Notes: a model not told the origin generated them from the letters alone. Counted from the first letter of the stretch, positions 22,178-31,251 are shown. The stretch: 64,000 nt of DNA from JAADHX01 sp964569385 (GCA_964569385.1 CAZMUM010000001.1:112750-176749); one strand, 5' to 3'. Numbers and translations: made by a program.

Positions 22178-23416
22178 CTAAATGACCTGTTGCGGCAATG
22201 CAACGAACGGGACGGGGCTGTCTGGCGGAGTGAGGTCGATAATGCGGTCACCTTGGTAGATGATGATGCCGCGTGTCGTGGTCCGGGGTGCTTCAGCTGC
22301 GAATGCCTGGAGGCCTTTCGTGTCGGCCGGCCCCACTGTGGATGAGGCCTTCACCTCGACTGGAACGTATCGGCCGTCGGGGTGACACATGAGGAAGTCG
22401 ACCTCGGTCTGAGCGCGATTGTCGCGCCAATGTCGCACCACTATTGCGCCGTTGTGTGATGCCGCGGCAGCCGCGAGTTCGTGTCCCACGACGGTCTCGG
22501 TGATCCATCCAACAACGGCAGCAGTTGGCGGCGCGTCCCGAGCGCGCGACGCCCACGTGGCCAATCCGGCATCTGTTGTCATGATTTTGGGGTGGGCGGT
22601 AACGACGCGATGCTCCGATGGTCGATGCGCTTCGAATCGAGTGAGTAAGAACCCTGCCTCGAGGATCTCGATGTGGCTCTTGACGGTCGCGGCCTGCATG
22701 GCCAGCTCGCTAGCAGCCCGGGCCAGATTGAGGTGTTGGCCACTGGCAGCCGCGAGATAGCGGAACGTGCGGGCCAATCGTCCGAGGTCGGCCCGACTCT
22801 GACCGGCCCCAAGTGGAAGTACCGCTTCGATGTAGGAGGCAGTGGCACGCTCCCAGCTTGGATGCGGGATGCCTTCGAGAACCCCTGGGATGCTCGGGAG
22901 CCCACCTACCCAGGAGTCGCGCGTCGGCCTAGCCAAGCGCTCACCAGCTGGCCATCCGTTACCGAAGGCCGCGTCGATCACGTCGCTGCTACGCCCCTCG
23001 AGTTCGGCCTGGGTCATCGACCACAGCTGGAGTCGGATACAACGACCAGCAAGTGGATCGCTTCCGCCGAGCCGGTCGCGTCCGAGGCGGGCCGACCCTG
23101 TCAGAATAAACTGCCCGACGCTGCCGCGGCGATCCACGATCTGTTTGACCCAGAGAGTGAGCTGTGGTTCCAGTTGTGCTTCGTCGATGATGCACGGAGT
23201 TGGCTGAGCGTCTAGGAACCGCAACGGATCGAGCCGCAGAATTTCGAGGGTGTCCTGATCTGAAAGGTCGAGGCGTGGCGCCCAACCGTGGGCCGAGATC
23301 AGCCGATCGCACAGGGTGGACTTTCCAGTGGCGCGTCCACCCTCGATGACGACAACCGGTACGGCCGCAATCGCTTCGACGACGCGGGGTTCGAGGTGAC
23401 GCGCGAGTACTGGCAT
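22178..23416 (-). CDS. DUF4143-type ATP-binding protein (AAA ATPase with C-terminal nuclease-like domain)
   Basis: 412 residues from ATG 23416 ('MPVLARHLEPRVVEAIAA'); the longer frame adds low-quality sequence. The N-terminal P-loop is 'VVVIEGGRATGKSTLCDRLI' (Gly-Arg-Ala-Thr-Gly-Lys-Ser) and Walker B is 'PCIIDEAQLEPQL'. 'FILTGSARL' is the sensor segment. The C-terminal DUF4143 half ends 'AQTEVDFLMCHPDGRYVPVEVKAS', the E/D...V-E-V-K restriction-nuclease-like signature. The biological role of the family is unproven; members are common in accessory islands and are suspected in phage or stress responses. Confidence 0.9.
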   Translation of the reverse strand: MPVLARHLEPRVVEAIAAVPVVVIEGGRATGKSTLCDRLISAHGWAPRLDLSDQDTLEILRLDPLRFLDAQPTPCIIDEAQLEPQLTLWVKQIVDRRGSVGQFILTGSARLGRDRLGGSDPLAGRCIRLQLWSMTQAELEGRSSDVIDAAFGNGWPAGERLARPTRDSWVGGLPSIPGVLEGIPHPSWERATASYIEAVLPLGAGQSRADLGRLARTFRYLAAASGQHLNLARAASELAMQAATVKSHIEILEAGFLLTRFEAHRPSEHRVVTAHPKIMTTDAGLATWASRARDAPPTAAVVGWITETVVGHELAAAAASHNGAIVVRHWRDNRAQTEVDFLMCHPDGRYVPVEVKASSTVGPADTKGLQAFAAEAPRTTTRGIIIYQGDRIIDLTPPDSPVPFVALPQQVI

Positions 23417-23766
23417 ATCCAAAACGATACTGCGTATTTCCTTACTAATCAATTGAAAAAACGTTGGTTGATCGATGTTTTTTACAGAGGCCAGCTGATC
23501 GATTTCATCGCCTGAGAGACACCCTGTCGCTTTCCTCAGCCTCCGCCGTGACACGAGCCCGCCTCACCCACCTTGTCCACTGCGTCGACAGATAACTCGC
23601 TCACGAACTGCTCTCTCCGCCACACCCGCAGCGTGACCGTCGCCCATAACCCCTCAGCGACCCAAAACCGGGGTTCGTTGCACCTGAGCCACCACCCAAA
23701 CTCGACCCGACCACCAAGACAGAATTCAACCAGCAATACGAAGCCCTCTACGACTAGAGGGGAAGC
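23417..23766. other. Gene-free stretch with a possible gene-end remnant
   Basis: 350 bases between the DUF4143 gene and the LamG fragment. In one plus frame, just before 23760, the sequence reads 'PPPKLDPTTKTEFNQQYEA' and stops, which looks like the tail of a lost protein. No start or upstream body is left. The AT-rich part at 23420-23500 (ttaatcaattgaaaaaacgttgg) is the probable promoter region of the DUF4143 gene on the minus strand. Confidence 0.4.
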
Positions 23767-24060
23767 TCAGCCCTGTGCGTTCGTTAAGGCCTGGTCGTAG
23801 ATAGCAACGAGATGACAAGTACCCTGCCAAAAGCGTGAACCATCAAGCTCGGCTGCCAACGCCAGCTGAAAGCCGGTATCCCACGTCGACATGTCCCCAG
23901 ACGCCGCACCAGTAGCAGCGACCGCGCCGTCGATGTAAATGACAACACTGCCAGCACTATCACGGGTACAAACGACATGTTGCAAGGTGCCATCGAGCTT
24001 CCCAGCCGCGGTCTGAGTGGCCGGCATTTTACGCGTCGACGGACCGGCCGAGATCGTCAA
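23767..24060 (-). pseudogene. LamG/concanavalin-like domain fragment
   Basis: 97 codons with a recognisable LamG tail: 'GTLQHVVCTRDSAGSVVIYIDGAVA', 'FQLALAAELDGSRFWQGTCHLVAIYDQAL'. This is the part of the fold where such domains typically have W/H-x-x-V-x-x-R-D and 'Y-I-D-G', with 'A-I-Y-D-x-A-L' at the end. The N-terminal strands of the domain and any signal peptide are missing and the only start is a TTG 9 bases from the cold-shock gene stop, so this is most likely the remains of a larger secreted protein. Confidence 0.6.
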
Positions 24061-24069
24061 GAGAGCCGA

Positions 24070-24414
24070 CTAGCTGACCCAGCCGTGAGCGGTTGCAATT
24101 TCGATCATCGCAACGCGGACCTGGTCGAGCTCTCCTGCGGTGATAGTTGGCGCGGCCTGGATCAACGCTTCGGTGACCTCCATTTGAAGTCCGACGACGC
24201 TGCCCTCGCTGCCACCTACTACCGAGATGTCGACAGCGCGGAGCCCGCGGTCTCCATCAACCACTTCGAACTCAACCACCGCCCCATCGCGCAGCAGTCT
24301 TCTGTCACCGTTGAAATCGTTGACATGGATGAACACGTCATCGTCGCTGTCCGGATAGGAAACGAATCCGTAACCGTCAGCCTGATCAAACCGAATTATC
24401 CGACCCTCGTACAC
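24070..24414 (-). CDS. Cold-shock-domain protein with C-terminal extension
   Basis: 114 residues from the GTG at 24414 ('VYEGRIIRFDQADGYGFV'). The first 65 residues are a cold-shock domain: RNP-1-like 'DGYGFVSY', RNP-2-like 'DVFIHVNDF', then 'LRDGAVVEFEVVDGDRGLRAVDISV'. A 45-residue C-terminal tail ('LIQAAPTITAGELDQVRVAMIEIATAHGW') is an amphipathic helix not found in the classic 70-residue CspA. Such proteins bind single-stranded RNA or DNA. Alone between the LamG remnant and the ABC exporter genes. Confidence 0.88.
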   Translation of the reverse strand: MYEGRIIRFDQADGYGFVSYPDSDDDVFIHVNDFNGDRRLLRDGAVVEFEVVDGDRGLRAVDISVVGGSEGSVVGLQMEVTEALIQAAPTITAGELDQVRVAMIEIATAHGWVS

Positions 24415-24464
24415 GATGAACCACTCCAAAATTGTTGACTAGTAACTTCGGTCTAACTCTGCCA

Positions 24465-25268
24465 CTAAGGCACATAGTTGCGCAGACCCCGGTCGGCGAA
24501 CGCTCCAAAGAGCGCCATGCCGAGGCCAGCTGCAATGAGCCCAGGCCAGATCTGGCCCCACTGGGTGCCTGGGTCGACGAATCCGGTTCGGCTAAGTTCC
24601 AAGATCTGAGTCGTCGGGTTCAGTTTGGCGGCAGTAGTTAGCCATCCAGACGTGAGATCGAGCGGAACTTGGGCCGTCGACACGAACAGCACCATGAATA
24701 TGCCGATCGAGAACAAAGGTGCAATCCGTTGATCCTTAACTCGATAGATAAGGCCTAGCGAGAAGCAGCTGCCGATAATCGACACCGAAGTGACGGCAAT
24801 GAACAACAGCGGCATCCCAACCCAGTTCTCGGGTCGAGCACCAACGGCTCCTCCCAACGCCAGCACCGCAATCGCCACCCCATAGCTGCGAACCAACGCG
24901 CTACCGATGGCGCCAAGCAGGATCGACCGGCGGTTGCCTGGCATCAGCATGAGCCGGTCGAAGAATCCGTTGTCGATGTCGACAGCGGTCGCGAACCCGG
25001 CCCCGACGCCGCCAAAGGCCGCGCCCTGAAGGAGCATGAACGGTAGGTACCAGTTGGCGACGTTGTCGGTTGGGAACCCTGGCAACTGAGTCACGGCCCG
25101 ATACAGGCCGACATAGACAATGAGAAAGAACGCCGGAAAGAAGAACGATTGGATCAACACCGCTGGAAAACGCAGCATTCGCAGAACCCCACGCCACGCC
25201 ACGGCACGGGTTGAGCGCCACAGTGTTACTTCGCCTGTGATGGGGCGCGTGATGGTTGTTTCGGTCAC
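24465..25268 (-). CDS. ABC-2 type exporter membrane subunit (second permease)
   Basis: 267 residues with six hydrophobic helices and the ABC-2 pattern 'LPFMLLQGAAFGGVGAGFATAVDIDNGFFDRLMLMPGNRRSILLG'-type coupling region (seen as 'DIDNGFFDRLMLMPGNRRS'). Its start overlaps the stop of the first permease gene by four bases. DrrB/NodJ-like. It should form a heterodimeric channel with the 25265-26101 product, driven by the ATPase at 26098. Last gene of the eno-ftsB-ABC run. Confidence 0.9.
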   Translation of the reverse strand: MTETTITRPITGEVTLWRSTRAVAWRGVLRMLRFPAVLIQSFFFPAFFLIVYVGLYRAVTQLPGFPTDNVANWYLPFMLLQGAAFGGVGAGFATAVDIDNGFFDRLMLMPGNRRSILLGAIGSALVRSYGVAIAVLALGGAVGARPENWVGMPLLFIAVTSVSIIGSCFSLGLIYRVKDQRIAPLFSIGIFMVLFVSTAQVPLDLTSGWLTTAAKLNPTTQILELSRTGFVDPGTQWGQIWPGLIAAGLGMALFGAFADRGLRNYVP

Positions 25269-26101
25269 TTTCCGCCCCCGAGAAGTGTTCGAACAGCCTC
25301 AGCGGTCACGATCGCCATACCAGCCGCCGCTAGACCAACTGCTGTTGCCGCCGCACTGACAGTGAATCCGTCGATCACGAGGTCGCGCGAGGCATCAACT
25401 AACCACGACACGGGGTTCAGCGCGGCCACCGTCTCAAACCAGCCGCCCGAAAGTTCTGGCGGAAAGAACGCCGACGACATGAAAACCGCAGCGAAGAAGA
25501 TCGGGAACGAACCGTTCACGGCCTCAACCGACCCGGTGCGCAGTGCAACAATCAAGGCAAATGAGCCAATCGCCCCCGATAGCAGCGAACCCATTAGAAC
25601 CAGGGTCAAGACCGCGCCCAATCCTCCCGCCACCGAAGCACCGAACACGACGAAGATTCCGACGAATGCAATCACTTGAACCACCGCCAGCGACATAACG
25701 CCAGCGAGCCGCCCCAGCAGGAGCCCAGTGCGACCAACCGGCGCAGCCCTTAGCCGATCGGCAAACCCGTTCTCCATGTCGATGGCCATTTCGTTACCGA
25801 CCGATGTGGCCCCAAACATGACGCCCTGAATGATCGTGGCCGGCAAGATAAACGTCAGAAACGAGTCGACTTCGGGAAACCCAGGAATGGCCCTGGTCCG
25901 GTCGAAAGCAGCGCTGCTCACCGCGCCAAAGAACAACGGAAACACAACCGACGGAGCCCACAGTTGTGGCTGGCGAATAATCCCGCGCACTGATCGTCTT
26001 GCCATAGCCAGGCTCGGGGCCAGGCGGCTAACGGGCCCAGCCAGTAGGCGCACTGGGTGTTTGTCCGGGACTACTTTCCGCTCTTCGTTCGCTGCGCTCA
26101 T
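25265..26101 (-). CDS. ABC-2 type exporter membrane subunit (first permease)
   Basis: 278 residues, six predicted helices, with the ABC-2 coupling motif 'AIDMENGFADRLRAAPVGR'. It is paralogous to the neighbouring permease ('SVGNEMAIDMENGFADRL' here, 'GFATAVDIDNGFFDRL' there). Four-base overlaps with both neighbours show strict translational coupling. Drug, lipid or polysaccharide export is typical of the family; the substrate cannot be read from sequence. Confidence 0.9.
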   Translation of the reverse strand: MSAANEERKVVPDKHPVRLLAGPVSRLAPSLAMARRSVRGIIRQPQLWAPSVVFPLFFGAVSSAAFDRTRAIPGFPEVDSFLTFILPATIIQGVMFGATSVGNEMAIDMENGFADRLRAAPVGRTGLLLGRLAGVMSLAVVQVIAFVGIFVVFGASVAGGLGAVLTLVLMGSLLSGAIGSFALIVALRTGSVEAVNGSFPIFFAAVFMSSAFFPPELSGGWFETVAALNPVSWLVDASRDLVIDGFTVSAAATAVGLAAAGMAIVTAEAVRTLLGGGK

Positions 26102-27093
26102 CGGGCCGCTCGGGCCCCGGCCTCACCTTCGGGTTCGGCCTCTGAACTGGCAGCTTCGCCCTCTAGGCGCCGCCCGGTGGCTTCGGCAAATACATCGTCG
26201 AGGCTAGGTTCGTCGAGTTCCATGTGTTGGACCACAACCTTGGCTTCGTCGAGAGCGCGCACCACAGTTGTTAGCTGTGTCGCGCCGCCCGCCAGACCTA
26301 TCGCCAGGCGGCCCTTGCGCGCCGGCCTGGGAGGGCCAAACTTGGTCAGGACGCGCTCGGCTGTTTCGCGGACGTCTGGGTGCACATCGATTCGAAGGGT
26401 GGGGTCGCCGACGCCCTTCTTTAGCTCTTCTGGTCGTCCCTGACGCACGATACGAGCGTTGTCGATGATCGCAATCCGGTCGGCGAGTTGATCGGCTTCT
26501 TCGAGGTACTGGGTCGTAAGCAAGACCGTGGTTCCGAACTCAGAGTTGAGGCGCCTGACCTCTTCCCACAATGCCTGGCGAGACGTCGGATCGAGGCCGG
26601 TGGTCGGCTCGTCGAGGAACAACACTTCTGGTTCATGGATGAGCGACATGGCCAGGTCGAGCCTGCGTCGCATTCCTCCCGAGTAGGTGCCAACACGCCG
26701 GTCTGCGGCCCCGGTAAGGCCGACCCGTTCTATCAGCTCGGATCCTCGTTCGCGGCCAACGGATCGACTGAGTCCATGCAGCGTTGCTTGCAGAGAAATC
26801 AGTTCGGTGCCGGTCATGATCGGATCGATAGCTGCGTCTTGCAACGCAACGCCGATCTTGGAGCGAACTGTCGCGGCCTCAGCCACTACGTCGTGGCCAG
26901 CTACCCACGCCTGACCCGCAGTTGGCTTCAACAGGGTCGTCAACATACGAACAGTCGTACTTTTGCCAGCGCCGTTGGGACCAAGAAACCCGAAGATCTC
27001 GCCCTTGTCGACCGTCAGATCGATCTGGTCAACCGCGATCAGATCGTCGAAATTGCGACTGAGACCAACGGCTCGGATTGGAGCCATCTTCAT
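26098..27093 (-). CDS. ABC exporter ATPase, DrrA-like
   Basis: 331 residues. Walker A 'GPNGAGKSTTVRML', Q-loop 'ALQDAAIDPIMTG', signature 'YSGGMRRRLDLAMSL', Walker B 'VLFLDEPTTGLDP', switch His replaced by Gln in 'LLTTQYLEEADQLAD', which is common in DrrA-type proteins. The C-terminal 80 residues form the DrrA regulatory extension and end in an acidic/Ala-rich tail. Its ATG overlaps the ftsB stop by four bases, so this exporter is coupled to the cell-division gene. Confidence 0.94.
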   Translation of the reverse strand: MKMAPIRAVGLSRNFDDLIAVDQIDLTVDKGEIFGFLGPNGAGKSTTVRMLTTLLKPTAGQAWVAGHDVVAEAATVRSKIGVALQDAAIDPIMTGTELISLQATLHGLSRSVGRERGSELIERVGLTGAADRRVGTYSGGMRRRLDLAMSLIHEPEVLFLDEPTTGLDPTSRQALWEEVRRLNSEFGTTVLLTTQYLEEADQLADRIAIIDNARIVRQGRPEELKKGVGDPTLRIDVHPDVRETAERVLTKFGPPRPARKGRLAIGLAGGATQLTTVVRALDEAKVVVQHMELDEPSLDDVFAEATGRRLEGEAASSEAEPEGEAGARAAR

Positions 27094-27506
27094 TCGCCAC
27101 GCACCAGCCGCTCAAAGCCGGGCCACATCCACAAGTCGGGAATGTCGGCGGTGTCGCCACCTCGTGTTGTGAGCCTGAACAGCTGGTCACCTTCGGTTAC
27201 GAGCGAGAACCGTTCCCTAGCAATTCGACTAATCGAAATCCGATCGTTGAATCGGTCAAGTTCAATCTCAACCTCGACGACAGCTACACGAGCCTCGTCA
27301 AGTTCGATCGTTCTCTGAGTCAATTCGTCGCGTTGGGCCAGATAGTCGCCCGTAGGAAACACCGCCACGAACAACACAACACCAACGATGATTAGGCTAA
27401 CGATGGCTGCGACTACGCCGCCCACAACTCGCACAATTCGGCCGCGGTTCAGGCTGGACGATGCATCATCAGGTTTCGTGCCATCTTGAGTGTCTTTGAC
27501 AGTCAC
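27090..27506 (-). CDS. ftsB: FtsB/DivIC-type septum formation initiator
   Basis: 138 residues: cytoplasmic tail, one transmembrane helix at about 27-50 ('VVGGVVAAIVSLIIVGVVLFVAV'), then a coiled coil ('DYLAQRDELTQRTIELDEARVAV') and the conserved 'RISISRIARERFSLVTEGDQLF' segment. FtsB with FtsL and FtsQ activates septal peptidoglycan synthesis. The gene follows eno (four-base overlap), which is the conserved actinobacterial order. DUF501 and ppx, the usual next genes, are replaced here by the ABC exporter. Confidence 0.92.
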   Translation of the reverse strand: MTVKDTQDGTKPDDASSSLNRGRIVRVVGGVVAAIVSLIIVGVVLFVAVFPTGDYLAQRDELTQRTIELDEARVAVVEVEIELDRFNDRISISRIARERFSLVTEGDQLFRLTTRGGDTADIPDLWMWPGFERLVRGE

Positions 27507-28780
27507 TGAGCGGCCAACGCAGATAGGCCCCAGTACGCGGCGCTCTCGCCGAGGTCTGCTTCGATACGAAGCAGTTGGTTGTACTTTGCGACGCGATCGC
27601 TACGAGCCGGGGCACCAGTCTTGATCTGACCGCAATTGGTGGCAACAGCCAGGTCGGCGATAGTTGAATCCTCGGTATCGCCCGAGCGGTGGCTCATCAC
27701 GCTCGTGTAGCCGTTTCGGGTGGCCAGTCCGACGGTATTCAGGGTCTCGGTGAGGGTGCCAATCTGGTTGACCTTCACAAGAATCGAGTTAGCGATGCCA
27801 TTGTCGATTCCCCGACCAAGCCGTTCGACGTTGGTGACGAACAGGTCGTCGCCAACCAGCTGAACTCGGTCAGTAAGAGCCGCAGTGTGGGCCGCCCAAC
27901 CGTCCCAATCTTGTTCGTCCATACCGTCCTCGATCGAGACGATGGGGTAGCGGTCGGCGAGATCAGTCAGGTACCCAACAAACTCAGTCGGGTCGAGGCT
28001 GCGACTTTCGCCAGCCAACACGTACTGACCGTCCTCGAAGAACTCAGAACTAGCCGCGTCCATAGCCAAAGCCATGTCGGAGCCGGGTTCGAACCCGGCC
28101 CGTTCGATGGCTTCTACCAGCAGAGACAGGGCTTCCTCGTTGGACCCAAGGTTGGGCGCAAAGCCACCTTCGTCGCCAACAGCGGTCGAGAGGCCTCGCT
28201 CGCCAAGCAGCTCTCTGAGAACGTGGTAGGTCTCAACACCCCATCTCAGACCCTCCGAGAACGACGCGGCGCCGACCGGCATGATCATGAATTCTTGTAT
28301 GTCGATGTTGTTGTCGGCGTGTTCGCCACCGTTTATGACGTTCAGCATCGGAACGGGGAGGACATGCGCGTTCGGCCCACCGACGTATCGATAGAGCGGC
28401 AAGTCAAGGTCGTCCGCCGCGGCGTGGGCCACAGCTAGAGAGCAGCCAAGAATGGCGTTGGCCCCAAGTCGAGACTTGTTGTCGGTTCCATCGAGATCGA
28501 TCATTGCCTGGTCGATTAAGCGCTGGTCAACGGGGTCGTGACCAACCAAGAGGTTCTGAAGTTCGCCGTTGACGAAGCCGACAGCGGTAGTTACGCCCTT
28601 ACCCATGTATTGGTCGCCGCCATCGCGCAGCTCGGCGGCCTCGAACTGACCGGTAGACGCACCAGATGGAACAATGGCCCGACCTGACGCTCCTGAGTCG
28701 AGCATCACCTCAACCTCTACTGTCGGATTACCCCTCGAGTCGAGGATTTGGCGTCCCACAACGCGATAAATACTGCTCAT
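27503..28780 (-). CDS. eno: Enolase
   Basis: 425 residues from ATG 28780 ('MSSIYRVVGRQILDSRGNP'); the seven residues before it in the longer frame are not conserved. Signature motifs: 'IVPSGASTGQFEAAELRDG', 'AILGCSLAVAHAAA', metal and substrate residues in 'VSIEDGMDEQDWDG' and 'QLVGDDLFVTN', and 'SHRSGDTEDSTIADLAVA' with 'GQIKTGAPARSDRVAKYN'. It converts 2-phosphoglycerate to phosphoenolpyruvate. Lies between mazG and ftsB as in mycobacteria. Confidence 0.98.
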   Translation of the reverse strand: MSSIYRVVGRQILDSRGNPTVEVEVMLDSGASGRAIVPSGASTGQFEAAELRDGGDQYMGKGVTTAVGFVNGELQNLLVGHDPVDQRLIDQAMIDLDGTDNKSRLGANAILGCSLAVAHAAADDLDLPLYRYVGGPNAHVLPVPMLNVINGGEHADNNIDIQEFMIMPVGAASFSEGLRWGVETYHVLRELLGERGLSTAVGDEGGFAPNLGSNEEALSLLVEAIERAGFEPGSDMALAMDAASSEFFEDGQYVLAGESRSLDPTEFVGYLTDLADRYPIVSIEDGMDEQDWDGWAAHTAALTDRVQLVGDDLFVTNVERLGRGIDNGIANSILVKVNQIGTLTETLNTVGLATRNGYTSVMSHRSGDTEDSTIADLAVATNCGQIKTGAPARSDRVAKYNQLLRIEADLGESAAYWGLSALAAQ

Positions 28781-28857
28781 GGTGGTGGCCTCGCTGCGCA
28801 AAGTGACTGACGAAGGGCCGAGGGTACCGAACCAACGGACGCTGCGCAGTCAGATCA

Positions 28858-30315
28858 TCAATCAGTCTGAAATGCAGCCTCAGCAGCACTCACCGCAGAC
28901 TTCGCCGCTCGCCACCGAACCATAAGATCCTCTACACCGAAACTCGTGAGGTCTTCGCCAGACTCGCGGGCCGCCGCTTCGAGGTGACGCAGACGAGCAA
29001 TGAAGGTCCGATTCGAACGGCGCAACGAAGTGTCCGGGTCGATGCCCATGGCTCTCGCGACGCCTACCAACGCCAGAAAAACGTCGCCCAACTCGCGTTC
29101 TTGGCCGTCGATATCGGCTTCAGCGCGGAACTCCCCTAGCTCCTCGTCGACTTTGGCTTGAGCCAAGGCGATGTCTGGCCATCTAAAACCAATGGCATCG
29201 CCCTTGTCCATCAACTTTGCTGCTTTGGCTAGCGGAGGTAGCTCGGGAACGTTGCTGAACTGGCTCGCGTCGCCTACCTCGGCGGCCTTCAATCGCTCCC
29301 ATTGCGCTGTTGCCTCTCGGTCAGACAGGTCGGCCAACTTTGCATCAACGCTGAATAGTTCTGGGTGACGATGTACCAGCTTTGCGCTGATGGACTCGAC
29401 TATGTCGACCAGGTCGAACGCGGCGGACTCGTCGCCGATAACCGCGTGTAGCACCACTTGAAACAGGAGATCACCAAGCTCGCCGGCCACGGCTGCGTCG
29501 TCAGCACTTGACTCGATGGCCTCAACAACCTCATATGTTTCTTCAAGCAAGTACCGCACCAACGACAGGTGGGTCTGGTCGCGGTCCCACGCGCAGTCAC
29601 GTCGGAGCCGTGCAACCAACGCACTGAAGTCGGCTATCGCGCTTGCGGGCGACGCCGGTAATGACGAAATGAACAGCGAGGTCAGATGATCGGCCTCGAC
29701 TGTCTGATCAATTTGTGCCCACGGAACAACCACGATGGCCTCATCGTCGAGCCCGAGGTGATGCAGCACTGTCGCACTGATTGGCTCTCGGCTACCAAAT
29801 GCCAGCTTCACCTCGGACATCACGTTGTTGTTGTGGCACTGACTCACCAGAACCGATCCAGACAACGTGGGTAGTCGCGCCGAAAAACTGTGACCATCGA
29901 CCAGACTCACGCCTTGTTCGACAGGGTCAATGTTCAAGCGGGACCAGGTGAGGTCTAGAAAAGACATGGCCGCCAATAGCTGAATATCGACCGAACCATC
30001 GGCTATCAACAGCTCGACAGTTCGCTCGGCCACCGTGGGTGCTCCCGGCACGAGGTAGAGCACGTCGTTGGTGCGGCTTAGTTCGATGAGGTCGTTCACG
30101 ATGGCCGAATAGACAGCCTCGAAAGTGTCGTGCGATTCGTAGAGATAGTCATACGACGGTGCGTCGACAACCTCAGCGGCCGGATGGATCGACGTCCGTA
30201 GCCGCATCATCGGAGCAGTTTTGATCGCGTCTAGGGTCTCGGCTGTCATGAGTTCGGGACCGGCCGGGCCCAGACCACCAATGGTCACCCGTCCGCCTCG
30301 ATTGCGGTCGATCAT
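28858..30315 (-). CDS. mazG: MazG nucleoside triphosphate pyrophosphohydrolase with N-terminal tetrapyrrole-methylase-like domain
   Basis: 485 residues from ATG 30315; the longer frame would overlap the PPIase gene by about 100 bases. The first 220 residues resemble a SAM-dependent tetrapyrrole methylase ('VTIGGLGPAGPELMTAETLDAI', 'VLYLVPGAPTVAERTVELLI'). Then two MazG units follow: 'LLEETYEVVEAIES', 'ELGDLLFQVVLHAVI' with E-E-x-x-E and E-x-x-D metal sites, and a weaker second unit 'VDEELGEFRAEADIDGQERELGDVFLALVGVA'-type ('ELGDVFLALVGVARAMG'). This is the YabN architecture. It removes non-canonical or excess NTPs. Lies between the PPIase and eno. Confidence 0.95.
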   Translation of the reverse strand: MIDRNRGGRVTIGGLGPAGPELMTAETLDAIKTAPMMRLRTSIHPAAEVVDAPSYDYLYESHDTFEAVYSAIVNDLIELSRTNDVLYLVPGAPTVAERTVELLIADGSVDIQLLAAMSFLDLTWSRLNIDPVEQGVSLVDGHSFSARLPTLSGSVLVSQCHNNNVMSEVKLAFGSREPISATVLHHLGLDDEAIVVVPWAQIDQTVEADHLTSLFISSLPASPASAIADFSALVARLRRDCAWDRDQTHLSLVRYLLEETYEVVEAIESSADDAAVAGELGDLLFQVVLHAVIGDESAAFDLVDIVESISAKLVHRHPELFSVDAKLADLSDREATAQWERLKAAEVGDASQFSNVPELPPLAKAAKLMDKGDAIGFRWPDIALAQAKVDEELGEFRAEADIDGQERELGDVFLALVGVARAMGIDPDTSLRRSNRTFIARLRHLEAAARESGEDLTSFGVEDLMVRWRAAKSAVSAAEAAFQTD

Positions 30316-30326
30316 GGCTGTTGCGC

Positions 30327-31178
30327 TCAGGAATTGGCACCAGGATCGGCCGCATTGATGCCGGTTCCGCTCCAAATTCCTATGGCTGGATCGAGCTCGA
30401 CCACGGCTTCGAGCGCCCGGTCGTTGAACCACTGCTGCACGATTTGGGTTCGAGCATCGGCTTCGGCCTGGGTCACCAGCTCGTCTGGAGGTGGAGTGCG
30501 CTCGATGATGTGGAACCCGAACGAACTCTCGATCACACCACTGCGATCGCCAATCTCGAGCACAGACAGGCCCGCGGCGAACGCAGGATCGAACGCGACC
30601 AGGTCGTTACAGCCAAGGTCGCCCCCTCGGGTGCCGCTGCCAGGGTCAGTGCTTACCTCGCCAGCCAGAACCGCGAAATCTTCACCGGCAACAAGCCTGG
30701 CGAGCACCGCGGCCCCCTCAGCTTGAGTATCGACCAGGATGTGGCGCGAACACGGCCGAGACTCGACAAATCCGGTGGTCACTTCGTCGAGTTCGGCTTC
30801 GGACGGAACGGCGATACGCAACTGATCGACAAGAACCGGGATGTCCTCGTCGATAGCGCGCTGACTATCGAGGACTGGAGTTTCGACCCCTAGGGCCAGA
30901 GCCTCCTCGCGAATAGTCTCAAGCAGAATGAGCGACCCAAGAGAGGTTGCTATCCCAGGCCCACCCAGAGACAACGCGCCAGCGGTGTCGAAATCGGCTA
31001 GTGCCTCAAGCCCAGACCGACCCGCGACGTCCTCGTCGCTGTAAAGCTTCAAGAGTTCGTCGATTGTTATTTCGACACCGTCGACGGTCGCCACTACCTC
31101 AAGATCGGTGCCGTTGCCACACGCAGCGCCAAGGAGAGCCAAAAACACAGTTAGCACGAGAACACGAGGCACGATCAC
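30327..31178 (-). CDS. Peptidyl-prolyl isomerase lipoprotein (SurA/PpiC-type)
   Basis: 283 residues. Signal peptide with lipobox 'LLGAACGN' (Cys about 20). An N-terminal SurA-like chaperone region follows, then a parvulin domain around 'SRHILVDTQAEGAAVLARLVAGEDFAVLA', 'GDLGCNDLVAFDPAFAAGL' and 'SSFGFHIIERTPPP'. It folds exported proteins at the outer face of the membrane. Its stop lies 11 bases before the mazG start. In mycobacteria this position is held by another lipoprotein (LpqU), so an exported protein here is normal, but its identity differs. Confidence 0.92.
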   Translation of the reverse strand: MIVPRVLVLTVFLALLGAACGNGTDLEVVATVDGVEITIDELLKLYSDEDVAGRSGLEALADFDTAGALSLGGPGIATSLGSLILLETIREEALALGVETPVLDSQRAIDEDIPVLVDQLRIAVPSEAELDEVTTGFVESRPCSRHILVDTQAEGAAVLARLVAGEDFAVLAGEVSTDPGSGTRGGDLGCNDLVAFDPAFAAGLSVLEIGDRSGVIESSFGFHIIERTPPPDELVTQAEADARTQIVQQWFNDRALEAVVELDPAIGIWSGTGINAADPGANS

Positions 31179-31251
31179 GGTTACAGATTCTAGCGACCGC
31201 GATGACCGTCGCTCAGCTCGCGGTCCGATCGAACGAAACTAGATCGACGGA

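Noticed and set aside
22673..23215. 180-residue plus-strand open frame
   Set aside because: Antisense to the DUF4143 ATPase, whose P-loop and Walker B are clear.
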